A DNA stretch of 64,000 nt from Desmodus rotundus. Taxonomy: Eukaryota > Chordata > Mammalia > Chiroptera > Phyllostomidae. The notes under the pieces were generated by a model. The model was not told the DNA's origin and did not search any database. It saw nothing but the letters and a program-made list of their open reading frames with translations. The position numbers and the translations under genes are program-made. The stretch is taken from the NCBI RefSeq assembly GCF_022682495.2, contig NC_071398.1, positions 10,918,934 through 10,982,933 on the forward strand, written 5' to 3'. Positions 12,676 through 23,520 of the stretch are shown piece after piece (position 1 is the first letter of the stretch; each line of letters begins with the position of its first letter).

Positions 12676-14369
12676 AACAGCTCATGGATCTGAGCAGGGA
12701 AGAATTTCAGTTAACTCATCGAGCTTGGGTGGGGGGGCGGGGGTCCACAGGCTCTCGCTTCCACCATCGCCTGTGGCAGAAAGGTGTCCCATCTGCAAAC
12801 TGATGTCACAGCCAGTGGTGTCCTGCACCTGCCACATGGGGTTCAAATGAGATAAACAGCAGCTTCTACCAAAATCCTTGCCCGGGGCTCTTGCAAACAT
12901 CAGGCCCCACGACCCTTTTCTCTGAGTGGTATTCAAACTTCACTCAGCCTGCTACAAAGAGCAAAAAACATGATTCGAGCTTGGTGATAGATGGATTTCT
13001 TTAAAAAAGATACATTTTTATCTTAATGCTTTCACGTGCACGGGCCTTACCTAGAGATACTGGTAAAGACACAGCTTCTGATTCCGTGAGTCGGGGACAC
13101 AGGTAGTGAATGCAGTTCTGCATGTCTAACTAGCTGCCAGGTGCTGCCGCTGCTGCTGGTCTGCAGAGCCTCACTTTGAATAAAATACAGTGTGTTTTAT
13201 TTCTCTCCCCAGACACAGAATCTAAATGTTCTGAAATGCGAGGTGAGGAAGCCACTGCTGATGAGAAAACATAACACATCCTAACCGAATATCCAGATCT
13301 CTGAATGCTGACAAGACTGTGTTCCCTGTATTTCAAAACACGTGGAGACATAGCTAGAAACAAGAGGATGCGTGACCAAATAATGCCACAGTGTGTGGGC
13401 GTGGGGGGTGCAGGTGTGTCCAGGGGTAAATGAACTCAAATGGAAAGAATGTTTAGATAAAAAAAAATGCTGAAATGTCAAAGGAACTACTGTTTTAAAA
13501 AAGTTGCATAGCCAAGTCAATGCTATACAACGTTTCTTGTTCTTAATAACATAATTCCAGAAATAACTTTGCGTTTATTGAAAGGTTACAAACAACATGC
13601 AGGCTGACCAGTTTCCGAAGACAGTTTCCTTTTCCATACCAGAAATAAAATCATTCTGGTTACTCCGTGGGCTGTCCCGTGATAATGAAAATCATTTGAC
13701 TTCCCCTTAGCCACGTGGCTAGGCTGTGGCTGTTCTTCCTGTCTTCATAGTTTCACAAAAATGATTCAATTTTCTAGCACTTTAATTTATGAATTGATGA
13801 GATTGGCCTTCCAAGTGTATATTACAGGTGCACTTTTAAAAAAATAAAGATTCTATTTACTAAATGAGTTTCACATTAAATAATGGTCCCCACAAATTTG
13901 CTATGAATAGATTGCATTGATTTGACGAAAATGGAACAATGTAACATTGTCATTTATTTTCCTCTGTTTTATTTCGCTTTATAATACAATAATAGCATAT
14001 CCTAGGAAATAAAATGCAAAAAAAAATTATGAAGTAAAAATACCTGATAATGTAATCATACATATTGGAAAAAAGTTTGAATATATTAGTATACTTTCTT
14101 ACAGGTTACCCTTTATTGATTTGTGGTGTAGTTATTAATATGAATCAATATCAGGAATTAACTCATTTTGTTTTTAATGCATGTTAACTGAATATCATTT
14201 ATTCATTAGATATAATCACGCATTTGAGTTTTTATAACGATCTTAAGTTATTTTCAATTGGGGATTTTTTTTTACACCAAAAACAGTATGTAGTGGTTAT
14301 AGATATAATAAAGATTCTGCTTACATTAATTTTTAAAATCAAGAGTATGGGGGGTAATTAAAAAAATAG

Positions 14370-14460
14370 CGAAAACTATTGAATATGGATGATCACGGTG
14401 ATGGGTACATAGGGGTTCATTATTTCTGTAAATGTTTGAACATATATATACTTTATGCAA
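14370..14460 (+). mobile_element. L1 3' UTR scrap
   Basis: GATCACGGTGATGGGTACAT followed by AGGGGTTCATTATTTCTGTA is a recognisable L1M 3' UTR piece. The AT-rich flanks (13.8-14.65 kb) may hold more decayed L1, but I cannot prove that by eye. Confidence 0.6.
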
Positions 14461-15095
14461 ACATACATATAGAAATAGGTGTGTGCCAGGTACTCTGTTT
14501 GTATCACACTTGCATTTTTAAATTATATTCCATACACATTTTATAGCTTGCTTCTGACATTTATTCTGTTGCAATCATGTTTCCAGGTTATAAATCTTAA
14601 GAATTTTTAATGATTCACACTATCGTGTCATGTGACTATACAATGAAATTCTTTTGAGTTGTTCACCATTTGTTTGCCCAATTCTTTGGCTGTGACCTCT
14701 GGCTTCAAATTTATGCCAGAAATCAATTCTCTATTTTCTTTTATTTTCATACTGACTACCTTATTACCACTTATTCATAAAATAAGCTTCCGTAATCACC
14801 CATACGCATGTGGCTACACTGATTTTGCTTCAAGTTGGAGAACTATCTCCCTCAATGAGATGCCCCTAAGAGAACCTGCCGAAAATGCAGGACTCCCCTC
14901 CTGAGAAGTCTGAGTGAGTGAGTTTTCAGGGCATCTGCAGAGATGAGCTCAGATTACACACACTCGGGGCATCTGGCCCCACGCTAGGGAATGAGATGGG
15001 CAGGCCGAGGGCCTGGGCTGCAGGAAGACCTGACTACGCGATGAGTGGGGAGATGGACTCACGGAGAAACTCAGCTGGTAGCCTGCACCTGTACA

Positions 15096-15097
<2 letters not shown>

Positions 15098-15137
<40 letters not shown>
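15098..15137. repeat. (GT)n microsatellite, about 20 units
   Basis: An uninterrupted TG/GT run in intron 2. Confidence 0.97.
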
Positions 15138-15138
<1 letters not shown>

Positions 15139-16094
15139 TTAGAGTTTCTGCTGACTTACAAGACTAATGTTATTCCATTTATTTATATCAGCATCGAAAG
15201 ATTTCCAACAGCTCTGGGATGCCTGCTGTTTGTAACTCGGGACACTGGGCAAGCAGCAGGCAGACCTCGTTGTTGGGCCAGATTGAGACACGCGATGCTG
15301 ACTTGCATCCCTGCCAAATTATTGGTGCACAAGGCTCTGTCTGAGTAGGCAGAAGCTTCACAAAACTGACAGTGAATTGTTCTCGCAAGGCCGAGGAGAC
15401 AATTTGGCTGTGGCTGCGTCGCCCAGTGCTCTTAACATGCAAACAGCCAGCAAAAATAATGGCATGTCAAATGCAATTTTCCTCCCGGCCGCTGACACCG
15501 TAAACTGTAATACAGTGTAATTATTTGGCATCCCATGTCCTTCATACTAAGCACCACCCAAACGATTTCCAAGTTACAGGGAAGAGGGGAGGTTAGAAGG
15601 TCAAATTTAAAGAGAGAAAATGAGTCAGTGCCTTGGAGGGAGAGAATTATAAATAGATGTGGCAGCACCATCCAGAGAGTTATATCCAAATAAGGAACTG
15701 TTCACAAGCCCAGGTAGGAGGGAAGAAGGGGAGAAAAGGAGCAGAGGAATTTATGTAAGAGAGAGGATTTATGACAGATCTCTGACCACCTAGACAGCAA
15801 ACCCGTTTTTTCTCAAAATAAAGCAATGGGAAGAACTGAGGATCACACAACCACAGAATGAGCGCTAAAGGAACTTGGACCGAAAATTGATAGATATTAC
15901 ACATATTTTTTTAACATTGTTCCCCCCCTCCACTCCATAGGGATGTGTATCTTAAATATAATTCTGTAATTCACTATATAATTTTTCAATACAGGTGAAG
16001 ACATGTGGCCAAGAGAAGTCATGTGGCTTTTTCTTTTGGCTACTTTGTAGCAGAGAAAAAAGAAAGAAGCCATATCTCCAGGAGAGAGCCTTGC

Positions 16095-16545
16095 CTAGCT
16101 TTCCACTGTGACTCCGAAGATTCCAACCCTAGTTCTCTACCTTCCAGTTACCCTGACCCTCTCTCGGCTGCTCAAATAGCCTCCCACACATGTGACTTCT
16201 TCTGTTGGGAATGCTCTCTCTTTTTATTCCTACATTCTGGTCCACTTGGTTATGGCTGCTCAGCTCACAGGTTATTAGCTTAGGGAACATGCCATCACTC
16301 CATAGAATAGGACAGCTTCCACCGTATGAGTGTCTATAGAACCATGTTCCTTCATTCACGAGTACTTATCGCTGTGTTAATGTGATACTTGTTCTCGCAA
16401 TTATGTTTTTAATGCCTGTCTTCCCCTAGTAGCGCATTAGTTCCATGATGGGGTGTGCATTTGTTTGCTCAGACCTGAGAATCCATAAGTAAAAGTGCTT
16501 AGCCAATAGTAGGTGCTCAACAAATATTTGTAGAACACGTTGATG
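16095..16545 (+). repeat. L2 3' end
   Basis: A CT-rich L2 body with GGGAATGCTCTCTCTTTTTA leads to the standard L2 end: AATAGTAGGTGCTCAACAAA followed by TATTTG. Confidence 0.7.
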
Positions 16546-17319
16546 GACCATCTTGGTGACTCCCAGTGAAGGGCTCTCAGGATGGTGTCAAGCTGTTGCT
16601 ACAAAAGAGCCCATGCACATTTTATCGATGATACTATTTTTGAGATTGTCGAGATTTATACAATTTTTATAGAGATTTATAAAAACCACCATAGGTTTTC
16701 TCTCTCTTGCCTGAGAGCAGAACAAATAAGCATATAGGGTAAAGGGCTTGGTTCACCAGCTTATTCTCTGGCCATGTTGGCAGAGAAAGGCAACCCTGGA
16801 GGTCCTGGGCCATGAGGGATGCTAAGCATCTATGTGTTTATGAACAGGCTCTGAACCGCCCTGTTCTACCGAGAACTGGAGGCAGGAGTCTATTGGGCTG
16901 GTATTTGCTTTGCAGAATTTTGGAAAGAAGACTCTTGGTGTACTTGGGGCTATAAACATGAGTGTAAATTTGCAGACGGATGGGAAGATAATGGAATCCC
17001 CACCCCGCACTGCGTCTGCCACTGGTAAGGGGGACAGCCCCCAGAGAGGGGAGCCTGCAGCCTCCGCACAGAGAGTTGTTTTAGTAAGTCAACTTGTCCA
17101 CTGTCACTTCCTTCAATGGAAGACTTTTAAATTCAACAGATTGAAACAATGTTTAACCTACCCAGCTGGTCTATAAAACACTATCAAGAAAGAGAGAACA
17201 TGAAAGCAATGCATTGGTGTTCTCTTGATTGAAGAGAGCTGTTTGCATTAAATCTGATGGAATTTATATTACTCTTGTAAATTCCTCCATTGCTTAGGTA
17301 AATTATGAATTTGTTAATT

Positions 17320-17440
17320 CATGCACAGTATTTAATGAGCACTTCCTGTGTGCAGGCCACGTTCTAGATCCTGGGGATATATAGTGAAGAAGAAAGGAGA
17401 CAGATAAACCTTTCTTTGTAGAATTCACATTCTAGTAAAA
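17320..17440 (-). repeat. L2 3' end
   Basis: TTTAATGAGCACTTCCTGTG, CAGGCCACGTTCTAGATCCT and GAATTCACATTCTAGTAAAA are the L2 end read in reverse. Confidence 0.75.
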
Positions 17441-17924
17441 TCATAAACAAGATAAAGAATAGAGAATATGAGATAATGGTCATCAGGAAGAACTAAAACT
17501 AAAGCATATCAAAGGATATAAAATATTGAAAATGGGACAGTTGTATTTCAGACAGAATGGGACGGGGAAGGCCTCTTTACAAATACAGCTTTCAATTTCA
17601 ACTTCATTTTAATTAAGCAGGAAGTATATAGTCTCTTCTATTGCTTGTGACCCAAGGGCCCCTCAGCAGTCCTAGCCTACCCCCGTGACACTGCATAGAC
17701 CTCTCTGTCCCTCTGGGGCATCTAACTTCCAACTCTACCCCACCCCACCTCGGGCTAAGTGAGAGTCAGCTTTCAGGACACACTTAAAAATCACCTTCAC
17801 CCTTAAGTAACCTGGGCTAATTGAAAGGACTTTGCTCACTTAGTGATATAATTTTCAGTTTGTCCACCACTCCAACTACACACACATACACGTGTGCAAT
17901 TAATACAATCATGGCTATAATTAT

Positions 17925-18055
17925 GTGCAGGCACTATGCATACATTCTTTTATTTACTCTTATTACGTATCCTACTTGGATAACCCTTAAAGTTTTAGTA
18001 ACTTCCCCAAGCTTAACACCCAGAAAATGGCAAAGCCAATACTGACACCTCTGCA
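17925..18055 (-). repeat. MIR
   Basis: GCAGGCACTATGCATACATT, then AGTAACTTCCCCAAGCTTAA and AGAAAATGGCAAAGCCAATA, is reverse MIR. Confidence 0.55.
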
Positions 18056-18629
18056 GAGTGCATCCAAGGCTAAGCTGTTTCTCTGCATCCCCCTGCCTAC
18101 TCATGCAGGAAAAACACACAATGGAGGACGTCAGGGTATGTGTCAAGAGTCAATCACTCAAAAACAGCTCTGCTCTTGAGCATGAACTCAGTCTGCTGGG
18201 CCAAAGGCCCTCACCATCGAGATTCACAGGAGGGCCTTTTAAAGAGCAGGTATGTTCAAAAGTAACTAATGCTTCTCAGCCAGTTCCTGGGGAGAAGCCC
18301 AGTGAGGAAGTGGCTCAGAGTCAGATGTGGAAGAGTGTGCACAGAGATAAAATGCTGGGAAGCACTGGTGGGCACCCTGATTCGATCACCCCCACACTCA
18401 GCCCGCCTCGTAATGAGAAGCAGTCACTTGAGATGTATTTTTGGCTTTTCTGCAACCCAAGATCCTTAAAGCCTAAACTGTAATAATCCAGGAGCACTTT
18501 TCTTTAAGGGGAAATATGTACGATCGGAAATATTTGTGGAAAATGTTATTCAGAAAATAAGTTTAACTCTGATTTGGCAATTGTTTGGGAATTAGCCATG
18601 GTAGGGAGCAGGAAAAGAGCTAATTGATT

Positions 18630-18880
18630 GCCCTTTCCAGGTGGCTCCATTGGTTGGTGCATCGTCCCATACACTGAAAGTCTGTGGGTTCAATTCCTGG
18701 TCAGGACACATACCTGGGTTGCAGGTTCAGTCCCCAGTTGGGGGCATATGAGAAGCAACCAATCAATGTTTTTTCTCACATCAGTATTTCTTTTTGTCTC
18801 TTTCTCCCCTTCCTTTCCTCCCTCTCTAAAATCAATAACCATGTCCTTGGGTGAGGAAGGAAGGAAGGAAGGAAGGAGGA
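18630..18880 (+). repeat. VES-type SINE with GGAA tail
   Basis: This starts GCCCTTTCCAGGTGGCTCCA and carries the box B-like GGGTTCAATTCC, the TCAGGACACATACCTGGGTT body and a CT-rich 3' part with AAATCAATAACCATG. A short GGAA run (18857-18876) follows. Its divergence suggests an old insertion. Confidence 0.9.
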
Positions 18881-19434
18881 AACAAAACTCATAAAATCAG
18901 TCATCAAGATGTAGGGACACTTTGGCTATTTCAAAGTCCTGGGGGTTCACTAGCAACATTTCTGCCATTCAAAGAAGCATGAATTTGTTGAGTGTTACTA
19001 AATCACAAAAGATGCTGAATGTTTCTATTACTTCATTCAAAGAATGGAAGTGAATTTAGTCATCAGAGTCTATAAGTCCAAAACAAAACCCAATTTAATT
19101 ACTTCTTCTATTCAGATAAAAGGGAAACGTTCTCCTGGGAATGGCATGCTTGTTTATTTCTATTACACAAGGTACCATCGGTGTGATGACGTACCTCCAT
19201 AAAGAGCTAACTAATAGAAACAGGGAGAAGATGTCTATTGATTATGCATGTTGAAATTATCCAGAATTTCACATGGTATGAAATGATTTGCCTTTCAGCT
19301 GGCTAAAGGGGTTCTGAATATCCAGAAAGTAAGAATTTAAGGACTCTACATTCAAAGCTCAGTAACTCTTAAGTGCAAGTTATAGTTTAAACACGTGGAA
19401 GCTAGTGACTAAGGTATAATAGCATAGGGAGGGT

Positions 19435-19560
19435 AAAACTATGGCTTTGGGCATCTCCAGCCTGATTCAAGCTCAGATTGTTTACTAGCTCTATGATCTT
19501 GGTTTGCTTTATTAATCCATCTAAGTCTTCGTTCCTGCACTTACAAAAAGTTGAGGCTGG
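19435..19560 (+). repeat. MIR
   Basis: TATGGCTTTGGGCATC, TACTAGCTCTATGATCTTGG and TAATCCATCTAAGTCTTCGT are forward MIR. Confidence 0.65.
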
Positions 19561-19974
19561 TCAAGAAGTCTATATGCAAAGCCCACTGGGCCAAATGTGT
19601 TTTGGAATGCAGAATTTTTCACATTAAGAAACATGTCAAGGCATAAAACTATACGGTAAGTAACACCCTCAGTAGGGTCTGGGGCAGCACCCTGTAATCA
19701 AACACATTAACATTTCTGCTGGCAAATGTAGGAACAGTCACTCTACTGGGACGCATTAGGACTATAAATAGCTCCAAGTCACTTCTGCTGCCTGGGTTTG
19801 TGTCAAGCATACAAAAAATTCCTTCAGAGATTTTTGTCTTCTGGACTCATGAAATAAAGGTATGCATGCACACAGAGAGAGGGGGCAGCAACTATTGTTG
19901 GAATAGAAGTATACTCACAAAGTGCTTTTATAATAGTACTCAACACTACTATAGAAAACCCCCAATACCAGCCA

Positions 19975-20075
19975 GGATGTGAGTTCCTTGAAAGCAGGAG
20001 TCATTGCTGTGTGCCTAAAAGAGCATTGGGTGCATAGAAAGGGTTCAATACATGTTCTTTGAATGATTTGTACCT
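19975..20075 (+). repeat. L2 3' end
   Basis: GTGAGTTCCTTGAAAGCAGG and GGGTTCAATACATGTTCTTT followed by GAATGA is the L2 3' signature. Confidence 0.7.
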
Positions 20076-21158
20076 CCTTACCCAGGTCTCCTCTGTCCAA
20101 GGAGAACTATGTGGAATGAGAAAATAACCCCGGGAAGGGCTTGATTTGCTTCGCAAGGTAGAAGCAGAAAAGCAATCAGAAGCTCCCGGCGAAACACAAA
20201 GAGTTAACTTAAGTCATAAAGATCAACATTGAATTCCCTTCTTATTTTTCTTTTAAATCGCTGCATTTGGCAAATGAAACATATTGGCCTATGATCCACT
20301 TCCAAATATGACTTATCAGGAAAATCAGCCATTGGCAGGCTCGTAGTTGGAATTCTACCTACGAAGTTGGTGCGTGTCAAAGCGAACAGAAGCTCGTGAA
20401 CCGTTCTGAGGAATCAACACGCATGGTCTTCGGGACCCCACAGTGTGACTTCGGGAAGCAGGCAGCACTTATCTACACAAGAAACACTCGTCTATCCTGC
20501 CAACAACAACAAAACAAATGTAAATCCAGTCTAACACAGGCACTCCCATTCGCCACCACAGTACAATTTGGACTCTATATATTGGATTCCATCTGACAGT
20601 GAACGAGTGAGGTTCCTACTGCCAAGTTCATTGAATTACAGTACAAAGCACTGTCAAGCCTCCAGGCAAGAAATTTCCCTTTCTTAATCCCAGGTTAGTG
20701 AGCGACACGGCAAAACACTAACACGCAAAAGGAAGAAACTCTACCTGAAATCGGAGAAACATGGCCTCAAAATAAATTGAAACAAAGTAACATTTTAAGA
20801 ACCAAGGTGGAATAAATTCCAACGGGAGAAAACACATACCTCTCCAAGCACTGTAAGTGAGAGGTGTCTTGTATGAAATGAGACAGAACATCTTATTTGT
20901 GTGTGCATTACACAAATGTTATTGTAGCTACAGTGGAGTGGAAGGCATGGGGGAGATGAGCTTTCTCCCCAGAATAGTCTGTCTCCATTTAGAACTGTTG
21001 CTGTGAGATTATTCATATTCCTAAGGAAGCCAATAGGTAAACTAATAAACCATCTGGCCAAAAGGACTTACAGCTAAGCGTGTCAGCAACTGTGACAGGC
21101 CTGACATTAAGATCGAAATACAAGGAACAGACCCTGAAACGGGGATCTCAAAAACAAA

Positions 21159-21167
21159 GCTTACCCG
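21159..21167 (-). other. CDH8: Splice donor after CDH8 codon 84
   Basis: The minus strand reads CGG|GTAAGC with the cut between 21165 and 21164. It falls in phase 0, right after LVGR. In the cadherins I know the next exon begins with the LHTDLDPG part of EC1. The open frame runs on past the donor, but the translation there is no longer cadherin-like. Confidence 0.93.
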
Positions 21168-21416
21168 GCCAACAAGAATCGGTTCAGGTCCAGAAAACTC
21201 TTCCAGGACAAACATTTGATTCCAAACCCAGCCTCTTTTGGAGCGGTTCAAAATCCGCTGTTCTTCGCTCAGCCTGTTTAGTTCCAAACGGGATCCACTC
21301 ATTAAAACTTGAGACGGATTCAGCGGAGCCGTGAAAATGCAAGGGGGAAGAGTAATCCATAGTATCATTAAAGGAGTCCAGAGATCCGAGAGCATTTGCA
21401 CGAGCCGTTCTGGCAT
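21165..21416 (-). CDS. CDH8: Cadherin-8, first coding exon (84 codons, partial gene)
   Basis: This is the N-terminal part of a type II classical cadherin, a calcium-dependent homophilic adhesion protein of the neuronal plasma membrane. Residues 1-29 form a signal peptide with a hydrophobic core (LWTPLMILWITLPP). Residues 30-61 are the propeptide, ending in the furin site RSKR (58-61). The mature protein begins GWVWNQMFVLEEF, with Trp at mature positions 2 and 4, the two strand-swap tryptophans of type II cadherins. The run RSKRGWVWNQMFVLEEFSG, followed by PEPILVGR, is what I remember for human CDH8; CDH6, CDH9 and CDH10 differ here. The start is the ATG at 21416, with A at -3. The same frame has a TGA at 21494-21492 upstream and no ATG between. 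The exon ends in phase 0 after Arg84 at a GTAAGC donor. The rest of the protein (about 800 aa in the family) lies beyond the left edge. Confidence 0.96.
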
Positions 21417-21456
21417 GGTCCCACCAGTTAAGCAAATCACCACGAAAATGAGACAA

Positions 21457-21498
21457 TTACTTGTTTTGCCTCCGGTCCGCAGCCATCCAATTCATCAT
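21457..21498 (-). promoter_or_regulatory. Upstream ORF 3 in CDH8 5' UTR (13 codons)
   Basis: Tandem ATGs at 21498 and 21495 open a 13-codon frame (MMNWMAADRRQNK) that ends at the TAA at 21459-21457. That is 40 nt before the CDH8 ATG, so re-initiation at the main start would have to be quick. Confidence 0.6.
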
Positions 21499-21516
21499 GC
21501 GGGGCCGAGTGTTTTT

Positions 21517-21525
21517 ACTTACAGG
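21517..21525 (-). other. Strong internal GTAAGT donor within CDH8 5' UTR
   Basis: The minus strand reads CCT|GTAAGTA with the cut between 21523 and 21522. Use of it would make a 93-nt non-coding exon (21523-21615) and remove the CDH8 ATG and signal peptide from the transcript. The plus strand at the same place reads TTTTTACTTACAG, an acceptor-like sequence. Whether either is used is unknown. Confidence 0.5.
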
Positions 21526-21560
21526 TCTGCCACGTGCTCACAGGACAACACAGACACCGT

Positions 21561-21590
21561 CTACACAGGGTTTCTAAGACCGAGATCCAT
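21561..21590 (-). promoter_or_regulatory. Upstream ORF 2 in CDH8 5' UTR (9 codons)
   Basis: ATG at 21590-21588 sits in a GCCCATGG context with G at +4. It overlaps uORF 1 in another frame and stops at the TAG at 21563-21561. The G at +4 gives it a better start context than uORF 1, although -3 is C. Confidence 0.58.
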
Positions 21591-21606
21591 GGGCTCTCCT
21601 TTTCAT
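21574..21606 (-). promoter_or_regulatory. Upstream ORF 1 in CDH8 5' UTR (10 codons)
   Basis: ATG at 21606-21604 reads 10 codons to a TAG at 21576-21574. It begins 10 nt inside the exon and ends about 157 nt before the CDH8 start. It could lower translation of the main frame if this exon structure is right. The peptide resembles nothing I know. Confidence 0.6.
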
Positions 21607-21615
21607 TGAAATTTC

Positions 21616-21662
21616 CTGCAAAAAATTTTTAAAAAAAGAGGAAGAAAGAAAAAAAGTCCGCT
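21616..21662 (-). other. CDH8: Splice acceptor and polypyrimidine tract of CDH8 coding exon
   Basis: On the minus strand a roughly 40-nt T/C-rich run, broken only by a short A run, leads into TTGCAG with no competing AG inside it. This is a strong 3' splice site. It defines the first exon base at 21615. Confidence 0.82.
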
Positions 21663-21889
21663 GAAATAGGTTTTAAAACAAAATCACTGCTTTTCAAAAT
21701 CAGGTAAATGAACAACACCAGACATTTCCTGAAACGAGTTAAGGAAGTAGATCTGAAGAATCAGAGCAAGTACGCTAATAATAGGCCCTTTTATTTTGTA
21801 AGCTTCATTTAGATTTTAGTGGTACTATTTTATCTGTGTTACTTATCAAAAATTGCTTGGAGTACAGTAATAGAAATTGGCTTTTCCCA

Positions 21890-22155
21890 CTCTCCCTTCC
21901 TTCCTCCCTTCCTTTCCTCCCTGTCCTTCCTTCCTTCTTTTCCTTCCTTCCTTCCTGACTACCTGCCTTCCTTCCTTCTTTCTTTCCTTCTCTCCATCCC
22001 TTCCACTCTCTTTCCTTACATTCTTTTTCCTTTCTAATGCAAGTCGGGATGTGTGCTAATGAAGCCCTCTTGTATTTTTGCAAAGGGTGCATGCCTCTAC
22101 TGTTTTCTTCTTCCTTCTTCTCCTCTGCCTTTCCCTCTCTTTTTCTTTCTTTCTT
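21890..22155. repeat. TTCC/GGAA-rich simple repeat
   Basis: The plus strand is almost pure pyrimidine, with many CCTT/TTCC units at 21893-22020 and a second tract at 22105-22155. On the CDH8 strand this is a GGAA-rich purine tract about 280-540 nt upstream of the coding-exon acceptor. Confidence 0.9.
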
Positions 22156-23369
22156 TACCAGTTTAAAGATCTGTTCTAGTTCACGTTATGCTGAACCATG
22201 TGAGGAAACTAGCCTTTAATGTGTTTTGTTTTTTTTTAATTTAGGCATGAGAATGGGAAGGGAAATTTCCCCAATTTTTAACAGTCTTAGCTGCCACAAC
22301 CCATCCAGTTCAGGCTTCCGAGTGTCCCTCTCTGCCAGGGTGCTAATAAAAAAAATGCATGAATATAATTAGAACGCTCGCAGAGAGAAACCCTGTAATG
22401 CCCAGTGTGTATCCCATAGACAGGACGGTGTCAGGACTCCCATTCCAAATGCACAGTCCACCTGGAGATTTAAATTATGGAAAGCTCCTTTGGGAGCAGA
22501 ATATGGTAAAAAAATACAATGTTCAATTGAAGAGATTCAGAAAGGGATGGGCAAAAAAAATATCCCCATTACCTCAGGTGTCAAATACATTTTTTTGCTT
22601 ACCTTCAGCGTGGCAAAATGTGTTTCTTCCTTCTCAAAAAAATTAGTTTTAAAGAAATAATGTTCACTGCAGATCCCAGACAGAAGCTTTGCTGAATTAA
22701 ATTAAATGGGAAAATAATTCCTCAGGGCACCACTAGCAACAGTGTGGCTCTGGGAATTCATAATGAGGTGGGGAACCTTTCACCTGTGGGTTCCTGGTGC
22801 TATTTTGTCTCAAGGTGGGAAGGCAAGAAGGTCATTGGCATCAGGGGGGCTAGTCAGTGGGCTGAGTGAAGCTAGCTGCCAAGGGCAGCCCCCGATCCTG
22901 CTGCCAACGCAAGTGGTATCTGATCTGCTTGTCACGTTTTGCCTGGGCTCAGATCAATCCCTAGGACTCTGTACCCCCAAAATGGCTCCACCCTAGGGGT
23001 GTCCGCAGGAGCCCTTCCAGACAGCAGCCATTTCAGAAACTGGTGAGAAGCTTTCAATAGGGAACCAGCTCAGAACAACGTCCCGACTTTCCCTAGAACC
23101 ACAGCACACTCAGGGAAGTCACACCTTCCTTTCCAGCACATTTCTGCTAAGACCTCTTCTCATCCTAGTGTGAGAACAGACCCTGGCATCCTTCGGACTG
23201 AAAACAAAGCAAAACTCAAAAGGTCTTGATAAGTGATCCCAAACTGTTAAAATATTTCTGAATGCCAGTCCACGTATTTACTTAGCATTGATGGCACAGA
23301 CATCACACCCGAGGTCTCTGACATCTCCTGTTTGCGGGGCTGGGGCAGTGCTGAGGGAGGAGTGTGGCT

Positions 23370-23520
23370 ATGCTGCAGGGTGTCTGCTATGGGGGCAGAA
23401 AAGCCTGGGTTTGAATCCCAGCTCCCCTACTGCCCCCTGTCATGGTGGAAGACATGCCGGAGTTCTCTGAGCTTCTGTTTCAGCTTCTGCCAAATGACAA
23501 GGATAATTCCAACTGTCCGG
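23370..23520 (+). repeat. MIR
   Basis: GAAAAGCCTGGGTTTGAATC followed by CCAGCTCC, and later GAGCTTCTGTTTCAGCTTCT, give the forward MIR core with its tRNA-like box B. Confidence 0.7.

Larger units (their letters stand above)
1..21164 (-). other. CDH8: Intron 2 of CDH8 (5' part), non-coding
   Basis: This is read as the intron after codon 84. I searched both strands for the remaining EC1 sequence and found none, so the next exon is outside the window. The content is AT-rich unique sequence with old repeats, listed separately, plus MIR-like scraps near 11.1 and 12.1 kb. Stretches not covered by a listed repeat, such as 1-830, 960-2345, 9.0-11.2, 12.2-14.3 and 18.9-19.4 kb, show nothing I can name. 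Confidence 0.85.
21417..21615 (-). other. CDH8: CDH8 5' UTR portion of the first coding exon
   Basis: These 199 nt lie between the exon's acceptor and the CDH8 ATG. The exon's 5' edge is set by a TTTTTTGCAG acceptor ending at 21616, preceded by a long pyrimidine tract. The leader holds three short upstream ORFs, all ending before the main ATG, and a strong internal GTAAGT at 21522-21517. The 5' edge is inferred from splice-site quality, not from a transcript. Confidence 0.82.

Noticed and set aside
18058..18483. 141-codon plus-strand open frame
   Set aside because: No recognisable family. It overlaps the end of a MIR and runs through unremarkable unique sequence.
21042..21164. Continuation of the CDH8 frame past the splice donor
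   Set aside because: The frame stays open by chance, but the translation no longer resembles a cadherin and a GTAAGC donor precedes it.
21184..21456. 91-codon minus-strand open frame overlapping the CDH8 exon in another frame
   Set aside because: It starts with TTG, not ATG, and is a shadow of the conserved CDH8 coding sequence in a different frame.
21805..22092. Lys/Glu/Gly/Arg-rich frame and its Phe/Leu/Pro/Ser-rich antisense frames
   Set aside because: Translations of the GGAA/TTCC simple repeat.
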